DNA of 64,000 nt from CSP1-4 sp963777975 (GTDB taxonomy: Bacteria; Chloroflexota; Limnocylindria; Limnocylindrales; CSP1-4): positions 124,001 through 188,000 of the forward strand of contig CAVZSO010000011.1 of NCBI GenBank assembly GCA_963777975.1. The letters are read 5' to 3'. This document shows positions 1 to 10,400 of this stretch, one piece after another; positions within the stretch are counted from its first letter, which is position 1, and each line of letters begins with the position of its first letter. The position numbers and the translations under genes are program-made. The notes beneath the pieces are model-generated. The model searched no databases. It was not told the origin of the DNA and saw nothing but the letters and a program-made list of their open reading frames with translations.

Positions 1-1
1 G

Positions 2-220
2 GTCTCCAACTTCCGCGACTACCAGGCGCGACGGATGGACATCCGCTGGCGCCCCGAACCGGGTGCCAAGGCGGAGATCCTGCACACCCTCAACGGCTCC
101 GGGCTCGCGCTGGCACGCACGGTGGCGGCCATCCTGGAAGTCCACCAGCAAGCGGACGGAAGCCTGCGTGTGCCGGCTGTCCTGCAGCCACACATGGGGG
201 TAGACTCGATCCCTGCCTGA
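2..220 (+). CDS. serS: Seryl-tRNA synthetase, C-terminal end (partial)
   Basis: Open at the left edge; 72 codons then TGA. The residues run VSNFRDYQARRMDIRW, then HTLNGSGLALARTVAAILE and QQADGSLRVPAVLQPHMG, which are the class II motif 3 and C-terminal strand-helix of SerRS (family pattern NGSGLAVGRT..ILENYQQADGSV..P..L.PYMGG). The motif 3 Arg that contacts ATP is present. It charges tRNA-Ser; four tRNA-Ser genes lie further into the window. The amino-terminal coiled-coil arm and motifs 1 and 2 are outside the window. No frame break is seen in this piece. Confidence 0.93.
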   Translation, partial: VSNFRDYQARRMDIRWRPEPGAKAEILHTLNGSGLALARTVAAILEVHQQADGSLRVPAVLQPHMGVDSIPA

Positions 221-259
221 CCTGGGCCAGCCCGGGGGGCCTGGAGGAGGGATCACCGG

Positions 260-812
260 ATGACGATGGCGCCCGGATTCGGGATGGAGCCGACCCCACC
301 GCCCCGTCCACCCCACCGACGGACCACCACCGCCCCAGGACGTCGACGGACCACCGCCGCCCCAGGAGGCGCATCCGCCGTCGCCGTCCGATCCCCAACT
401 CGGCAGCCCATTCCTGCGCTTGATCGCCTACATCCTCGACGTCCTGCTCATCAGCTTCATCATCGGCGCCATCTGGATCGTGCTGGTCTTCTTCGGCGCC
501 TTTCTTGGCGACACCCTCCAGAGCCTGATCCTCGTCATCGCCGCCCTCGCCGGGCTGGTCATCTACGTCGGCTACTTCCCGTTCTTCTGGTCTCGCGACG
601 GCCAGACGTTGGCGATGATGCCGCTTGGCCTTCGCGTCGTCGATGAGAAGACGGGCGAGCCGATCACCATGGGCAAGGCCTTCCTGCGGCTGATCGGCCT
701 CGTGATCGGCATCGCCATCTTCTTTCTCGGCGTCATCTGGATCCTCTTCGAGGGCCGCCGCCGAGGTTGGCAGGACCTGATCGCGGGGACCATCGTCATC
801 GGGGAGAAGTAG
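260..812 (+). CDS. RDD-family membrane protein (one frame break)
   Basis: RDD domain protein of unknown transport role. The ATG at 260 opens a Pro-rich N-terminus that changes frame at about 293-320 (one surplus base); the second frame continues GPPPPQDVDGPPPP into the membrane domain, LRLIAYILDVLLISF. Three hydrophobic segments follow, with the family signature around FFWSRDGQTLAMMPLGLRV and the C-terminal GRRRGWQDLIAGTIVI. The stop TAG is 3 nt before the next gene, a second RDD protein, so the two are co-transcribed and probably arose by duplication. RDD proteins are usually small polytopic membrane proteins; some are proposed Na+/H+ antiporters. The family is sure, the function is not. Confidence 0.85.
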
Positions 813-814
813 CC

Positions 815-1605
815 ATGACCATGGAACCGAACCAGCCCGGTCAGCCTGCAGAGCCCGAGCCCGAAGCACCGGACCGAGGCCGACGACCAGCCGGCCGCGC
901 ACGTCCGAGCCAGCGCCGTCGGAGGCACCGGCCGAGCCAGGCACACCGCCGCGCCCGAGCCCGCCGCGGCGCCGGTCGCTGCCCCTCCCCGAGCCGGCCC
1001 CGGTGGCCGCGTGCCAGAGCAGGCGCCTGCGACTGCCGCAGCGGCGCCCGCTGCTGGGCGGCCGAGGCGGCGCCCGCCGCCGCAGCCGCGGCAGCGCGCC
1101 ACCGCCGAGCGCCCCGCCGACCGCCCCGCCGGCATGGCAGCCACCGGCCGTTCCTGCGGGACCGTTTCCTGGCGTGCGGTTCGCCGACCACGGGCCACGC
1201 CTGATCTCGTTCATCCTCGATCACCTGATCATCCTCGGCATCAGCCTGGTGATCCTGGCGGCGTTCCTGATCGTGGCCGGGATCTTCGCGGCCATCGGCG
1301 TGGACTTCCTGGCGGCGACATCGGTCGTCGCGGCGATCGTCGGCTTCTTCGTCGTCTACTTCGTCTACTTCCCGTATTTCTGGACGAAGGACGGCCAGAC
1401 GCTCGGCATGCGGCCCTTCAAGCTCCGCGTGGTGATGGACAAGGATGGCGGCAAGGTCACCATGGGGCCCGCCATCCTGCGCCTGATCGGCTACTGGATC
1501 GACCAGATCATCTTCTACCTCGGGTACATCTGGGTCCTCATCGACAACCGTCGCCGCGGCTGGCACGACCTGATCGCCGGCACGGTCGTCATCCAGGAGG
1601 ACTAG
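815..1605 (+). CDS. RDD-family membrane protein, longer paralogue (frame breaks in linker)
   Basis: Starts ATG with a GGAGAAG Shine-Dalgarno-like stretch at the end of the upstream RDD gene. The first ~100 codons are an Ala/Pro/Glu linker that needs several +1 corrections (for example GAC-C-GAG near 876) to read as one low-complexity, cytoplasmic segment. The RDD domain is intact from about 1160: VRFADHGPRLISFILDHL, hydrophobic segments, then YFWTKDGQTLGMRPFKLRV and NRRRGWHDLIAGTVVI. It is a close paralogue of the preceding gene. The Pro-rich extension is typical of actinobacterial and chloroflexotal RDD proteins. The exact start is well supported, the linker sequence is not. Confidence 0.83.
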
Positions 1606-1665
1606 CGCCGCACCGCGTCGGCCACGCTCGACGTCCGGGGACGATGCGCGTTCGGCCGTTCGGCT

Positions 1666-2085
1666 CTAGCGGCCGCCCACGATGACCAGCAGGATGCCGA
1701 AGATCAGCGCGGCTCCGGCGATGAGCAGGAGCCACCACCCGAGCTCGAGCAGGGCGCGCGCGTCACGGCGGCCCGGTCCCGTGCTGATGCCGGTCTCCGC
1801 GGACGGTGACGCCAAGTCGGTCGAGCCATCGATCGCGCCTTCGTCCGTGTCCCAGGCGCGGAGCCCGCGCGACTCGTCGTAGCGCGTGCGACGGGCTGGG
1901 TCGGTCAGCCAGTCACGGGCCACGTTGAGCCGCTTGGCCTGATCGTCTTCGTTCTCGTCGACCCGCACGTCCGGGTGCACCTGGCGGACGACCTCGCGAT
2001 GCGCAGCGCGGATGGCATCCGCGTCGGCATCGGGCGCCACACCCAGCTCGGCGTAGAGATCGAAGTCTGGGATCGACTCGGGCAT
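1666..2085 (-). CDS. J-domain (DnaJ-like) membrane-anchored protein
   Basis: 139 aa. An N-terminal J domain (residues ~8-65) has DLYAELGVAPDADADAIR, the diagnostic HPD in VRQVHPDVRV, and WLTDPARRTRYDESR at its end. An acidic linker leads to one C-terminal transmembrane helix (LELGWWLLLIAGAALIFGIL). It lacks the Gly/Phe and zinc-finger regions of DnaJ, so it is a type III J protein that could recruit DnaK to the membrane. I chose the ATG at 2085 rather than an in-frame start 63 nt upstream because a TATCCT -10 element sits 7 nt before it (a leaderless start) and because the J domain begins right after. It is divergent from the antiporter gene with about 50 bp between starts. Confidence 0.87.
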   Translation of the reverse strand: MPESIPDFDLYAELGVAPDADADAIRAAHREVVRQVHPDVRVDENEDDQAKRLNVARDWLTDPARRTRYDESRGLRAWDTDEGAIDGSTDLASPSAETGISTGPGRRDARALLELGWWLLLIAGAALIFGILLVIVGGR

Positions 2086-2137
2086 CGACCGCAGGATAGT
2101 CGCCGAGCAGCCGGGGCCCGCCCGGTACCATCCCGGT

Positions 2138-3332
2138 GTGGAGACCACCGCCCCGGCGATCCTCGAGATCGGCGTCGTCCTGCTGGCCGCCGTGGCCGCG
2201 GGTTTCGTGGCGCGCCGACTCGGCCTGCCGGCCGTCGTCGGCTATCTCCTGGTCGGGCTCGTCGTCTCACCGTTCACGCCTGGGTACGTCGCCGATCCGG
2301 AGCAGCTTCATCTGCTGGCCGACGTCGGTGTCGTCCTGCTCCTCTTCGAGGTCGGCATCGAGGTCGACCTGCGGACGCTGCGCCGCGAACAGCGCGCCCT
2401 CTTCTGGGTCGCCCCGGCCCAGATGCTGGTGACGACGCTCATCGGCGGGGGCGTCTTCCTGGTGCTGGGCTTCGCGCTCATCCCGGCCGCCATCCTGGGC
2501 CTGTGCGTCGCGTTCAGCTCATCGGTCGTGGTCGTCAACATCACCCGCAGCCGCCGGCGGACGACTGACCTCCAGACGGAGCGATCGATGCTCGGCTGGG
2601 CGGTCCTCCAGGACGTGACTGGCGTCGTGGCAGCGGGCGTCCTGCTGGCCGCGCTGGCCTTCGGCGGCCGGCCCGTGACCGACGCCCTGCTCGGCCTCGT
2701 GGCCTTCGCCCTGCTGGCGTTGGTCACGGCTCGCGTGCTGCCACTGCTCCTGGCCGGTCTCAGGCACGAACATGATCTCTTCCTGATCACGTCGGTCGCC
2801 AGTGGGCTGGCGCTGGCCGGCGTCGGTGCCGTCGTCTTCGGCGTGCCCCTCGCGCTGGCCGCCTTCGTGGGCGGGCTTGCCATCACCGAAAGCCCTGTGG
2901 CGGCCGAAGCGCGGCGCCGCCTGCTGCCGTTCCGCGACCTCTTCGCCGTGCTCTTCTTCGTCGCCATCGGCACGCTCGTCGATCCCGGCGACCTGCTCGT
3001 CGGGCTACCGATGCTGGGTGTCTTCCTGGCCCTCATCGTGGTCGCCAAGGGCGCCGTGGCGTACGGTCTCTCCCGGCTGGCGCGCCTGCCGGCGCGTCCG
3101 CTGCAGCTGGCCGTCGGGCCTCGGCCAGATGGGCGAGTTCGGGTTCGTCATCGGTTCTGCGCTGGTGACGGCCGGCGCCATCACCGGCTCCGACTATGTC
3201 GCGCTGCTGGCGGCGGTCGTGGTCAGCATCGCCGGATCGGCCATCCTGGTGCGTGCGGTCGTGCCGGGCGGTCGCCCGGATGCGGTCGGGGGCGGGTCCG
3301 GGACGAACGTCCGCTTCCAGGCAGACGCGTAG
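2138..3332 (+). CDS. Kef-type cation:proton antiporter (one frame break)
   Basis: A monovalent cation:proton antiporter of the CPA2 family, about 397 aa with ~11 hydrophobic segments and no cytoplasmic RCK/TrkA domain. Family hallmarks are LGLPAVVGYLLVGL near the N-terminus, LLLFEVGIEVD in TM3 and LFAVLFFVAIGTLVDP later. The frame breaks at 3116: GTC-G-GGC restores VGLGQMGEFGFVIGSAL, a conserved late segment, and the gene then ends at TAG 3332. GTG 2138 is 6 nt after a TACCAT -10 element, a leaderless start. The ion (K+ or Na+) cannot be told from sequence. Confidence 0.87.
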
Positions 3333-3393
3333 ACTCCGCCCGACCGACTGCACGAGACGGTGCGGCGATCGACACCGATCGAGGAGGATCGCC

Positions 3394-3645
3394 ATGACCC
3401 TGGGACCAGCCTTCGGCGCGCCACCGCCGAGCGACTTCAACGAACCCCACGACATCCACCACGGGCCCGCGCCGATGGATCCCGTCGAGGACGATCACGA
3501 TCACGACCACGACCTCGACCACGACCACGATCACGACCACGGCCACGACCACGCGGCCGCTTCGAGCTCGGCGTCCGAGTCCGCGACCGACGAGCAGCCC
3601 AAGGGCCTTAGCCGCTGGTTCGGCTGGCTTCGACGCTCAGGCTGA
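3394..3645 (+). CDS. Small His/Asp-rich putative metal-binding protein
   Basis: 83 aa with an excellent AGGAGG Shine-Dalgarno 6-7 nt before ATG. The middle (residues ~31-53) is an almost pure alternation of His with Asp, about a dozen His in 23 residues; the protein ends in an amphipathic basic tail, GLSRWFGWLRRSG. I do not recognise a family. His-rich tracts of this kind bind Ni, Zn, Co or Cu in HypB, UreE and SlyD tails, but here the tract is most of the protein. The C-terminal Trp/Phe/Arg helix could sit on a membrane or partner. It lies between the antiporter and tRNA-Ser. Coding status is supported by the SD and the codon-regular repeat. Confidence 0.7.
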   Translation: MTLGPAFGAPPPSDFNEPHDIHHGPAPMDPVEDDHDHDHDLDHDHDHDHGHDHAAASSSASESATDEQPKGLSRWFGWLRRSG

Positions 3646-3661
3646 CGGTATCCTCACCCTC

Positions 3662-3747
3662 GGAGAGGTGGCCGAGTGGTTGAAGGCAGCGGTCTTGAAA
3701 ACCGCCGGGCGAAAGCCTCGTGGGTTCGAATCCCACCCTCTCCGCCA
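3662..3747 (+). tRNA. tRNA-Ser (anticodon TGA)
   Basis: 86 nt class II tRNA. Acceptor GGAGAGG pairs with CCTCTCC at 3737-3743, discriminator G, and CCA is encoded. Anticodon stem-loop GCGGT-CTTGAAA-ACCGC gives TGA, with a long variable arm. It reads UCA and by wobble UCG. Confidence 0.97.
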
Positions 3748-3959
3748 CCCGAAACGATCCGCGATGCGCGCCGTGAGCAGGCGCCTTTCCTAGCGGCACG
3801 CGTCCGGAGGCCTCGACCGGCGGGCGTATGATGCCGCCGGCCCCCGGAACCCACCGTCCGCCCCGGGCCCCAGTCGCCGCCGGCGACCGTGCTGTGGATC
3901 GGTCCGTAGATCCACAGGAGGCCCAGCGATGATGCGGACGCGGCACGCTGGCCGGACAG

Positions 3960-5392
3960 ATGAACAGCGCGGTGGCGGTCGACATCGATCCGGGCGCGGC
4001 TGTGGCCAGCACCCCGGTCGCCCAGGAGCTCGGGCTCCTCGGCCGCGTCGCAGTCGTTGGCATCGCCGTCGCCGGCGCGCTGGTCGCCCTGCACAGCTGG
4101 CTCGGCATCGTCCTGTTCGTCCCGTACGCCGTGGTCGGTGGACTCCTCGTCATTCGGCGCCCTCGCACGTCGATCGGCTGGATCCTCCTCGGCATCGCCT
4201 GGCAGTTCGCCCTTCTGACCACGCCGCTCGATGCGACCGTCCAGCAATTCGTCGATGGATCCGTGCCGCTGCCGGTCGCAGTCTTCGCCGTCGCCGAGGG
4301 TGCTTCAGGAGCTCTGGTGTTCTACCTCTTCGCCGTCCTCGCCTTCGTGTTCCCGACAGGCCGGCTCGCGACTGGATCGTGGGGCACGGCCAGCCGCCTC
4401 GCGCTCGGGGCCGGCCTGCTCGTCGTGGCAGCGACCTTCGTCATGCCCGTCATCCCGGTCGGCTTGGTGGGTTTGCCCATTAACGTGCTCGTCCGGAATC
4501 CCTTCGCCGTCCTGCCCGATTTGGTGCTCTGGCCGTTGTTCTCGTCAGAGGACGCGCCGCCCGTCGCGTTCTTCCTGATCTTGGTCTTGATGCTTGCGGG
4601 AGCGATCTCGCTCGTCGTACGGGCACGGCGCGCGGTGGCGGATCGAGCGCCAGCAGACTGCGTTGGTTCGCCGCCTCGATCGTCGGCCTCGTCGCGGCGG
4701 TGACATTCGGCTCGTCGCGGCCTCCATCGAGCCGAGCGTTGGGAAATAGCGGAGTGGCGTGGTTCCCCGGCATCGTGGCCTTTGCGCTGGTCCCGGTCGC
4801 CGTCGGCGTCGCCGTCCTGCGCTACCGCCTCTACGAGATCGACACGATCATCAATCGGGCCATCGTCTACGGCCTGCTGACGGCCATCCTGGCGGGCATC
4901 TATGCGGCCTCGATCGCGCTCATGCAGCGGCTCTTCGGGACGGTCACGGGCCAGACGTCCGACGCGGCCATCGTGCTCACGACACTCGTCGTGGTCGTCG
5001 CCTTCACGCCGATCAAGAACCGCCTCCAGGCCGTCGTCGACCGCCGCTTCAAGGGAGCCAGCGACGCAAGCACGCAGCTGGCGGAGTTCGTCGATGCGCT
5101 CGACCGAGCCATGTGGCGGGTCAAGCCGACGGCGGCGCTGCGCCACCTTCTCGACGTCAGCACCTCAGCCTTGGGCGCGGCGGGCGGCGACGTCGCGATG
5201 GGCTCCGTGGCTGTGGCGCATGCCGGGACGGACCTCGTCACCCCGGAGATGGTGGTCAGCGCCGGCCAGGGCCCTGGCCGCATCGTCCTCTCGATCGGCC
5301 CTCGACCCGGTGGCCCGCCGTACCTCGAACGCGATCGCGCGGACCTGTCCCTGGCGGTCGAGGCGGTCGTCCGGGCACTGGCGACCGACTGA
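3960..5392 (+). CDS. Polytopic membrane protein with sensor-type membrane domain (two frame breaks)
   Basis: About 475 aa. The N-terminal two thirds has seven or more hydrophobic segments; the conserved block is LRYRLYEIDTIINRAIVYG followed by FTPIKNRLQAVVDRRF, which normally links such a membrane domain to a histidine-kinase or GAF output. Here only a ~110-residue soluble tail follows, with no kinase motifs. Two single-base skips (GTG-G-CGG near 4638 and CAG-A-CTG at 4657) restore RIERQQLRWFAAS, a family-conserved stretch. ATG 3960 starts the clear frame; a strong AGGAGG at 3917-3922 points instead to ATG 3929, which would need another +1 skip. Probably a signalling remnant or regulator without a kinase. 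Confidence 0.72.
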
Positions 5393-5419
5393 CCGTCGCG
5401 CACTCTCAGAACTGGTCGA

Positions 5420-6035
5420 TCAGGCCTTGAGCCTGGTGAACCTCGAATAGACGAACGATTGCCGCACGCCTGACGGCGTGACATGGACATAGGGTTCGCT
5501 GGCTTCGAGCCGGAACGCCGGGCCGAGCTCCAGCGCAAGGGCAGCCCCGTCGTAGCGACAGACCGGAAGCCCGCTGCACCGTTCGGGACCATCGGGAGCG
5601 AAGGTGGCCACCAATGCCGTCCCGCCGTCTTCGATCGTCCGCGTCGCCAGCGCGACATAGGCCGCTCGATCCGCCGGCCTCGGTCAGGAAGTGGAACACG
5701 GCCCGGTCGTGCCAGACGTCGTACCGACCGATGTCGGAGGCGGTCGTCACGTCAGCCACGATCCAGGTCACGTGTTCTGCCCGTTCGCCCAGGCGCTCAC
5801 GCGCGACGGCCAGGCCGGCCTCGGCGATGTCGAGCACCGCGACGCGGATCCGTTGGTCGACGAGCGAGTCGACGAGCGAGGACGCACCGCCGCCGACGTC
5901 GATGACGCTGCGCGCTCCACGCTCCAGCGCCTCGGAGACCAATCGCCGCGACATCGACGGGTCGGCCTCGTACCAGCCGACTGCGTCCGGTGCTCGCGTC
6001 GTGTACTGGCGCTGCCAGTGAGCCGACGGGGTCAT
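5420..6035 (-). CDS. Class I SAM-dependent methyltransferase (one frame break)
   Basis: About 205 aa. Opens MTPSAHWQRQYTTRAPDAVG, typical of a small methyltransferase group (AHW..Y..R.P..VGWY). Motif I is VIDVGGGASSLVD, followed by VAVLDIAEAGL (ribose-binding acidic residue) and RYDVWHDRAVFHFLTEA. At about 5675 one surplus base (GCC-G-GCG) separates it from DRAAYVALATRTIEDGG and the C-terminal SGVRQSFVYSRFTRLKA. The substrate is unknown; relatives include thiopurine- and chalcogenide-type methyltransferases. Start at 6035 chosen by homology; two in-frame ATGs lie upstream (6053, 6077). Confidence 0.8.
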
Positions 6036-6087
6036 GCCACGATCCGTGTCCATGCGATCGCGGCTCGGGGGAGTCATCCGATCGCCA

Positions 6088-6541
6088 TCAGTGCTGGGAG
6101 TGGACGACCGCATGGCCCAGCCCACGCGAGATCAGCCAGCGGTTGACCGGCAAGGCGACCGCGAAGGCGATGACGAGCGAGAGGGCGAGGCTGCCCCAGA
6201 AGAGCCCGTCAAGGAGGCCGGCCGCCATGGCTCCCGGGATGGCGATGACGATCGCGTTGTCCACGATCTCCATGACCACGATCGAGACGGTGTCGGCCGC
6301 GAGGGCCGTGCGGGCCGCCTGTCGGAAGGGGAGACCCGCCGGCGAGCAGTGGCCGCATCGTCAGGCCGTATCCGAACGCGAATGCCAGCACGATGGCCAG
6401 GAGGATCGATGGCAGGTCGTGCCAGCCAAGGGCTGTGGCGATGACCAGGCCCAGGATCTCGCCGATCGCGCAACCGGTCAGGCAGTGGATCGTGGCCTGA
6501 ACGGCGACGCGGTTGAGCGACTGGGCGGGCGCGTGTTCCAT
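6088..6541 (-). CDS. DUF4396 membrane protein (one frame break)
   Basis: About 150 aa integral membrane protein. HCLTGCAIGEILGLVIATALGW and LAFAFGYGLTMRPLL form the N-terminal half; LPFRQAARTALAADTVSIVVM appears only after skipping one G at 6335-6337 (GGC-G-GGT), then EIVDNAIVIAIPG and FPVNRW-like LPVNRWLISRGLGHAVVH. This is the DUF4396 pattern, with paired Cys/His that could touch a metal. The function of the family is unknown. The ATG at 6541 overlaps a palindromic operator-like site (6540-6556) and lies 10 nt after a TATACT -10 element, so the message would be almost leaderless and under direct repressor control. Confidence 0.83.
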
Positions 6542-6556
6542 ACTCTGGGGGAGTAT
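6540..6556. promoter_or_regulatory. CsoR/RcnR-like operator over the DUF4396 promoter
   Basis: Perfect inverted repeat ATACTC-N5-GAGTAT. Its core, TACT, then a 7-nt G tract, then AGTA, has the 15-nt layout known for RcnR/CsoR/FrmR-family sites (TACT-G tract-N-AGTA). It covers the -10 (TATACT on the minus strand) through the start codon, the right place for a metal-responsive repressor. No CsoR/RcnR gene is in the window, so the regulator is inferred. Confidence 0.5.
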
Positions 6557-6602
6557 ACGCAACGCCGGCAAGGCGGCGCCGACGGAGCTGCCGACCGTCG
6601 GC

Positions 6603-7341
6603 CTAGCGCCCGATGCGGGCGACGCGTCCGGCGGCGGACAGGACCCGCCGCGCGGTCGTCGGCGAAACGCGCGAGATGGCGTCCAGGGTCGAGGCCAGCT
6701 CGTCCTCGGGGAGCTGCGCGAAGAGGCGCAGCAGCCGATCGAGCGACTCGTCCGGCACTCGCGCCAGCACGGCGAAGCCACGCGCGATCTCCGACGACTC
6801 CGCCCGAGCGACGACCCCGACGGCACGATCGAACAGCCGAACGAAGCCATGGAAGTCCTCGAGCCAGCTGCGCAGGGCGAGCACCTCGGCGTCACCGGGG
6901 CGTCTCGGCGGCGACGGCATCCGCACGCGCCATGGCGGCCTCGATGAGCGGCAGCACCGGATCCGTCTCGCGCTGCTTGCGCTGCTCGGCGATGCGCTGG
7001 AACCAGACCCAGTGATCGCCGACCTTCATGTACGCCACGGCGCTCGGTCCGCGACGGCCGACGCGAACGGGATCGGCGATGCGCTCGATGAGCCCCCACT
7101 CCTCGCACTCGGCGAGGGCCAGGCTGGCCGCCCGATGTGACAAGCCGAGCGCCTCGCGGACCTCACGCTCGGTCAGCGGCCCGGGATGGGCAAGGATGTA
7201 GCCGTGCACGCGGGCGACCGACGGCGGCACGCCCCAGGCCGCCCCCATCTCGCCCCAGGCGTCCGCGAAGGCAAGCCGGATCGCCTCGGCCGACGTCGAC
7301 GGGGGCTGGCTCCGCGGGATGACGGGGGCGGTGGTGACCAT
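6603..7341 (-). CDS. GbsR/MarR-like transcriptional regulator (one frame break)
   Basis: About 245 aa. A winged-helix domain (residues ~30-100: MGAAWGVPPSVARVHGYIL, PLTEREVREALGLSHRAAS, LIERIADPVRVGRRG) matches the GbsR-type MarR group, followed by an all-helical C-terminal dimerisation region. One surplus C in the run at 6897-6900 splits it; correction gives AETPGDAEVLALRSWLEDF and the helix ending TARRVLSAAGRVARIGR. GTG/ATG choice: ATG 7341 lies 8 nt after TATCGT, a leaderless -10. It is divergent from the cyclase gene at 7487, which it may control. GbsR homologues respond to choline or glycine-betaine related signals in Bacillus; the ligand here is unknown. Confidence 0.8.
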
Positions 7342-7486
7342 GCCGCGTGACGATAGCAGGGTCATGCCCGCTTGATGGGCCAGAGGTAGCACGTTTTGGC
7401 GTCACTTGGCGCGCGAGACGACCGGATGGCCCGCGTGGCACGCCCGCGGCGTTCCCACCGCACGCGCGACGGTGTACCGTCCAGCG

Positions 7487-10400
7487 ATGGCTGCGAGAGC
7501 AAGGCCATGATCTGCGGCGCGTGCGGTACCGAGAATCGTGCCGATCGGCGGTTCTGTCGCCAATGTGGCACCGCCCTGGCCGCGGCCTGCCCGACTGCGG
7601 CGCCGCCAACGAGTCCGGCGACCGGTTCTGCGGGACGTGCGGCGCAGCCCTCGAACCCGGCGCCGCCTCGCCTGGCGCGGTGACCGCCAGCGCAGTTGCG
7701 ACCGGCGAACCTGACGCTCTGGGGACGACCGAGCGCCGCCTGGTGTCGGTGCTCTTCGCCGACCTCGTCGGCTTCACCACGGCCGCCGAATCGGTCGACC
7801 CAGAGACTGTCCAGGCGCTCCAGCGCGGCTACTTCGCCCAGGCTCGAGCCGTGATCGAGCGCTATGGCGGGACCGTCGAGAAGTTCATCGGCGATGCGGT
7901 GATGGCGGTCTGGGGCACGCCGGTCGCGCGCGAGGATGATCCCGAGCGCGCGGTCCGCGCGGCCCTCGACCTCGTCGATGTCGATCAGCGCATCGACCAC
8001 GCCGGCTGGAGCGCCCGGGCTCGAGGCGCGAGCCGCGGTCATGACCGGTGAGGCTGCCATCGACCGTCGGCGCCAGCGGTCAGGGCATGGTCAGTGGCGA
8101 CCTTGTCAACTCGGCGTCGCGGCTCCAGGCTGCCGCCGAGCCTGGCTGGGTGCTCGTCGACGACGCGACGCGAGGGTCGACCGAGGCGTCGATCTCCTTC
8201 GAGGCCGCCGGCGACATGGCGCTCAAGGGCAAGCGGGATGTCGTGCGCCGCCTGGCGCGCCCGGCCGTCCTTTCCGGTCGTGCCGGAGCGGGTCGGGCGG
8301 AGGGGCTCGAGCCGCCGTTCGTCGGTCGCGCCCGGCGAGCTGCACTCTTCAAGGAGCTGCGTCCAGGCGACTGGCCGGAGTCGAAGGCCCGATTGGTCTC
8401 GATCATGGGCGTGGCCGGCATCGGCAAGAGCCGGCTTGCCTGGGAGCTCGACAAGCACATCGACGGCATCGCCGAGGACGTCTACTGGCACCACGGACGC
8501 TCGCCCGCGTACGGCGAGGGCGTCGCCTTCTGGGCGCTCGGCGAGATGGTTCGGCAGCGCGCCGGCATCGCCGAGACCGACAGCCCTGACGTGCGCGCCA
8601 ACGGCTTATCGACGTCACTCGACGACTACGTCCCGGTGCCACGGAACGCGAGTGGATCGGGCCGCGACTGGCCGGCGCTGCTCGGGCTCGAGGACGCGCC
8701 GACGACCGAGCGAGCGGACCTCTTCGCGGCCTGGCGGACCTTCTTCGAACGCGTCGCCGATCAGGGCACGACCGTCATGGTCTTCGAGGACATCCAGTGG
8801 GCGGACCAGGGTCTGCTCGACTTCATCGGCTCGCTGGTCGAGTGGTCGCGCGCACACCCGATCCTGATCGTCACGCTCGCCCGACCCGAACTGCTCGAAC
8901 GCCGGCCAGATTGGGGCCGGGGCGCTCGCAGCTTCACCAGCCTCCACCTCGAGCCGCTCGAGGTGGAGTCCATGCGCGAGTTGTTGGCTGGCCTGGTGCA
9001 CGAGCTGCCGGCGGCCCTCGCCGATCAGATCGTGGCGCGCTCCGAGGGGATCCCGCTCTACGCCGTGGAGACCGTGCGCATGCTCATCGGCGAAGGTCGA
9101 CTGGTCCCTGACGCGGAGGGAGCTCTGCGTCCGGTCGGCGATCCCGGCACGCTCCGCATCCCCGACACGTTGCGTGGACTCATCGCCGCCCGACTCGACG
9201 CGCTCGAGCCAGAGGACCGTTCATTGGTCCAGGATGCCGCCGTCCTCGGGCAGTCGTTCACCAGCGAGAGCCTGGCGGCCATCTCGGGCCTCGACAGCGA
9301 CGTGGTCGAGGCACGCCTCGGCCGGCCTCGTCCGCCGCGAGGTCGTCGCCTACGACGAGGACCCGCGATCGCCCGAGCGCGGCCAGTACGCCTTCGTCCA
9401 GGGACTCTTGCGTGAGGTCGCGTATGGCACGTTGGCCAGGGCGGACCGTCGAGTCGCGGCACCTCGCGGCGGTTCGGTACTTCGAGGGTCGACCGGGGGC
9501 GACGAGATCACGCCCATCGTGGCCGACCACTACCTCCGCGCCCACGAGGCGACGCCGAGCGGACCGGAGGCAGATGCCCTGGCAGCGCAGGCGCGACGTG
9601 CTCTGCGCGCCGCCGGCGAGCGCGCGGCCGCCCTTCACTCCAGCATCGAGGCGCAGCGCTATTTCGAACAGGCTTTAGCGCTGACGACGGACGCACGCGA
9701 GACGGCCGAGCTCCACGAGCGTGCCGGAGATGCTGCCCGTGCCGGCGTCCGGCCGATGCCGCCGACGAGCACCTGAAAGCGGCCGTTGCGGCCTATCGGT
9801 CGCTTGGCGACCGGCCGAGCATCGCGCGAGCGACCGCTGAGCAAGGGCGCGCCCTGAACGATCGATTCGCCGTCGCGGAGGCGACGTCGGTCTTCGAGGC
9901 CGGGCTGGCCGAGGTCGGCGATCTGGATGACGACCCGGGGTTCGCAGCCTACTCGCGGAATTGGCTCGCGTCTACATGTTCGTCGACGGACTGGCCGTCG
10001 GTATCCCGATGGCCGATCGTGCACTCGAGATGGCCGAGCGGCTCGAGCTCGTTGCCGTCATTGCAGACGCGATGATCACGAAGGGGAACTTGCTTCGACC
10101 GACCTGACGGCTCCGCGAGGCGATCGCGCTGCCTGCAGGGCGTGGAACGTCGCTGGCCCGTGCGAACGGGCTTCTATCGATCCAGCTGCGCGGCCTGACG
10201 AATCTCAGGCGCGTCTGTGGGGCGAGGATCCGCGCGAGTCATGGTCGGTGGCAGGAAGTGCCTCGAGGGTCGCGCGCGACCTGGCGATGCGGATTGGCTC
10301 TTGAGCGCCATCGGCTTCGCGGCGGCCGAGTTCTCGGTCGCCCTCGGCCGCTGGGACGAAGCGTTGGCCCTCATCGACGAGCACGATCGGCCGGATCTAC

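Noticed and set aside
3498..3552. GACCAC/GATCAC repeats as a possible CRISPR or satellite array
   Set aside because: Short, in frame and coding for the His/Asp tract; no spacer structure.
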